Positions 9,295 to 11,000 of a DNA stretch of 11,000 nucleotides are shown here, piece after piece. This stretch comes from Glandiceps talaboti (taxonomy: Eukaryota; Hemichordata; Enteropneusta; Spengelidae), in the NCBI RefSeq assembly GCF_964340395.1, contig NC_135568.1, positions 5,907,079 to 5,918,078 on the forward strand, written 5' to 3'. Made by a program: the position numbers and the translations under genes. Position 1 is the first letter of the stretch, and every line of letters begins with the position of its first letter. The notes beneath the pieces were generated by a model, which was given only the letters and a program-made list of their open reading frames with translations, was not told the DNA's origin and did not search any database.

Positions 9295-9352
<58 letters not shown>
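9295..9352 (+). repeat. (TG)29 dinucleotide microsatellite
   Basis: Twenty-nine uninterrupted TG units. Alternating purine-pyrimidine sequence of this length can adopt left-handed Z-DNA under supercoiling. The Cys-Val and Thr-His frames across it are artefacts of the repeat. Confidence 0.98.
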
Positions 9353-9353
<1 letters not shown>

Positions 9354-9721
9354 TTAGCTTCATTGTTTTCTCCTACAATATCTGCATCTTTACTAGTTTT
9401 GCCTTTTAAATTTTTCCTTGATTCGTACAACTGTTACGGACTGTTTGTCTGACAAACTGGAGTAGGATAGGACCTGGAGAGTCATTTCATAATTTCACAT
9501 CACAGAAATTTATGGATTAGATAAACGTTGAATATTCATGACTTCTAAAATGTTCATTTCCTTCTGATAAATAGCCATGAATATAAATTGTTCATCTAAT
9601 AAATATTAATGCCTGCTAATACCCATGAGATAACGGTGTATACCACTGAAACAGGTGCAGCTAAAGGGCAGACTTGTGTTTTTCATTAATTATATGTTGT
9701 CTCAGACCAAAAACGAGGCTT
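9353..9721. other. Non-coding AT-rich stretch
   Basis: No gene or element recognised between the TG array and the GC-richer block at about 9740. Confidence 0.55.
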
Positions 9722-9880
9722 TTAATAGAATCGTTCCGCCAAAAACAGTCTAGGAGGGTGTTTAGCTGCTCTTATGTGCCCCTCCACTGGTGAAGAATAC
9801 CTGTCCACCCGCTGGGTTTCAACTTGCCAGCTCACTGCCCACACAATATTTAAACAATAATGTACGCCCTCCCAGCCCAT
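9722..9880 (-). other. Small open frame in a GC-richer block, possible element remnant
   Basis: From an ATG inside the palindrome (9880-9878) the minus strand is open for 52 codons to TAA (9724-9722). It is rich in Trp and Gly early (MGWEG) and ends PRLFLAERFY. About a third of its codons start with G. I recognise no protein. The GC-richer character stops sharply near 9740, which suggests a mobile-element segment rather than host coding DNA. Reading the frame across the palindrome edge may be fortuitous. Confidence 0.2.
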
Positions 9881-9994
9881 AATGGACGAAAGCAAACTTT
9901 GAACGACATAATGGGCGAGGCGACAGCCGAGCCCATTATGGAGTGCAAAGTTTGCTTGAGTCCATTATGGACTGGGAGGGCATACATTATTGTT
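9853..9994. mobile_element. Fold-back element, 49-bp near-perfect palindrome arms
   Basis: Left arm 9853-9901 and right arm 9946-9994 are inverted copies matching at 45 of 49 positions. They contain ACAATAATGTA, GCCCTCCCAG, CCATAATGG and GCAAACTTTG. Between them lies a second, inner palindrome: CATAATGGGC (9907-9916) against GCCCATTATG (9931-9940), with a GGC/GCC stem and a 4-base loop. The unit CCATAATGG or CCATTATGG therefore recurs four times in alternating orientation. This is typical of a non-autonomous fold-back or MITE-like DNA element. It carries no transposase and its superfamily is unknown. A recent inverted duplication is the alternative. Confidence 0.7.
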
Positions 9995-10410
9995 ATTATT
10001 TTATAGTTTTGCCAATTCCAGTGAATTTGTAGACCGAGAAACGCAAAACAACGTATAATATACACAGCGCTGAACATCGTCTGCCATGTTCGGCCCGAAA
10101 GCTGAATACTAATCATAGCGACACACGTCCGTACACGTACACACACATATACACTTCAATGAACTGCTGTGAAGACAAACTTGTTTCATGAATGCGTTGT
10201 ATTTTTAAATAGTGGAAATGACAATCATAAGTAACAACATACATTTCGAAAAAATACCTAGTCGTATGAAGAAACAAAACAAATAAGCTTGTATTGTTAT
10301 GCTCGTTCCGGGGCCGCGATGCCCAATAATGGAGTACATTATCAGTAATAATGTACAGCGATGACGTCACAAAATTCACTGGAATTGGTAATGCTATAAT
10401 ATAATGTTAA
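9995..10410. mobile_element. Probable terminal-inverted-repeat element adjoining the palindrome
   Basis: The 30 bases at 10001-10030 reappear inverted at 10369-10399 with about 27 of 31 positions matching; the core ATTCACTGGAATTGG is identical. The arms enclose about 340 bp with no transposase. Near the right arm are a further palindrome (GTACATTAT/ATAATGTAC, 10334-10356) and CAATAATGG, which echo the motifs of the neighbouring fold-back. So both parts may belong to one element spanning 9853-10410. TTAA occurs at both outer edges (9850-9853 and 10407-10410). It might mark a piggyBac-type target site, but TTAA is common in such AT-rich DNA. Ends are uncertain. Confidence 0.5.
10362..10369. promoter_or_regulatory. 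CRE-like TGACGTCA octamer
   Basis: A perfect palindromic cAMP-response element lies at the inner edge of the right inverted-repeat arm. CREB/ATF-type bZIP proteins bind this octamer in animals. One isolated site inside a repeat is weak evidence of regulation. Confidence 0.3.
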
Positions 10411-10511
10411 TTAATGATTTACCCACTCTCCACCTGTCAAGGGCTTTCCAGTATTCCAACAATATATTTCGGCATATGTATTGACCATTACCTTACAGAT
10501 ATCATCATGCT

Positions 10512-10523
10512 CCCCCCCCCCCC
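10512..10523 (+). repeat. Poly-C run, C12
   Basis: Twelve consecutive C residues after CATGCT. It is the second such mononucleotide run in the window. Confidence 0.95.
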
Positions 10524-10852
10524 GCTACCGATCGGAAAACATTCCCGCTCACTGAAATATTACGTAAGAACAACTTTTTGTAAGAACAGCTTCGTTGACT
10601 GCACCTAATTGCAACAACTATAGAGGCGGAAAAAAGTTTCACTTTGGTGTTTCTTTGCACGCGAGTGAAATGTAATGTGAAATCATTATGAAATGACTCT
10701 TCAGAACCGAAGGTTTATGAAAATATCCCTATTTCCTGGAGTGGTGTTCCCCTTTACATGTGATGAAGTAGAATGAAGTGGCTCGTACGAATTATAACCT
10801 TTGAACGTCTGTCAAACACAGAGTAAAGACTCTTCATATTTATGTAGATTAG

Positions 10853-10853
<1 letters not shown>
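10524..10853. other. Non-coding AT-rich stretch
   Basis: Nothing recognised. The short plus-strand frame through the C run is not supported by any motif. Confidence 0.55.

Positions 10854-10897
<44 letters not shown>
10854..10897 (+). repeat. (TTG)14 trinucleotide microsatellite
   Basis: Fourteen perfect TTG units plus TT. The complementary strand is CAA. No open reading frame with coding character runs through it, so it is unlikely to be a polyglutamine or polyleucine tract. Confidence 0.97.
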
Positions 10898-11000
10898 CAG
10901 TTTATACAAATGTTATTAATATAGTGATACATGATACTGACGAATTGTAAATGTCATACACTAAATTTCAATATCAAAATAGTGATTAAAATAGCTGCCT

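Noticed and set aside
9148-9452. Frames on both strands with Cys-Val or Thr-His runs
   Set aside because: They are translations of the (TG)29 array, with no coding character on either side.

Overview
This window looks like non-coding DNA from an animal nuclear genome. It is AT-rich (about one third G+C by eye). It has long stretches with stops in all frames, many large microsatellites, a tRNA-derived SINE, a broken LINE endonuclease fragment and a fold-back DNA-element cluster. Nothing resembles a bacterial operon, phage, plasmid or CRISPR array. The density of tetranucleotide repeats (TTGG/TTGA, CAGA) with tRNA-SINEs and LINE debris would fit a mollusc or another lophotrochozoan, but that placement is an impression and not something the sequence proves.

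Layout. 1-1029: unique-looking AT-rich DNA. 1030-1165 (minus): SINE with a tRNA-like head and recognisable A and B boxes. 1166-3097: non-coding, with a C14 run at 2497. 3098-3289: compound microsatellite of 24 TTGG units followed directly by 24 TTGA units. 3290-4415: non-coding, with a hairpin at 3716-3763. 4416-4606 (minus) and 4735-4968 (plus): two less AT-rich open stretches arranged head to head. The first ends in a perfect CAG|GTAAGA splice donor and reads like a membrane anchor followed by a Leu-Pro-Pro-Gly motif. These are the only places where I would look for host exons, and neither is secure. 4969-6640: non-coding, with two neat hairpins at 6099-6128 and 6290-6326. 6641-6850: a 51-unit CAGA array with three CA interruptions. 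6853-8273: non-coding. 8277-8352: hairpin and TA-rich tract. 8599-9139 (minus): decayed LINE endonuclease domain spread over three frames. 9247-9352: T/G-rich tract running into (TG)29. 9722-10410: complex of a 142-bp near-perfect palindrome, a second inverted-repeat pair about 370 bp apart, and small open frames. 10512 onward: C12 run and (TTG)14.

Function. No complete protein gene can be supported. The confident content is transposon debris and simple repeats. The most distinctive structure is the 9853-10410 inverted-repeat cluster, which is probably a non-autonomous DNA element or a nested pair of them. The longest open frames in the window are by-products of the CAGA and TG repeats or chance frames in AT-rich DNA.
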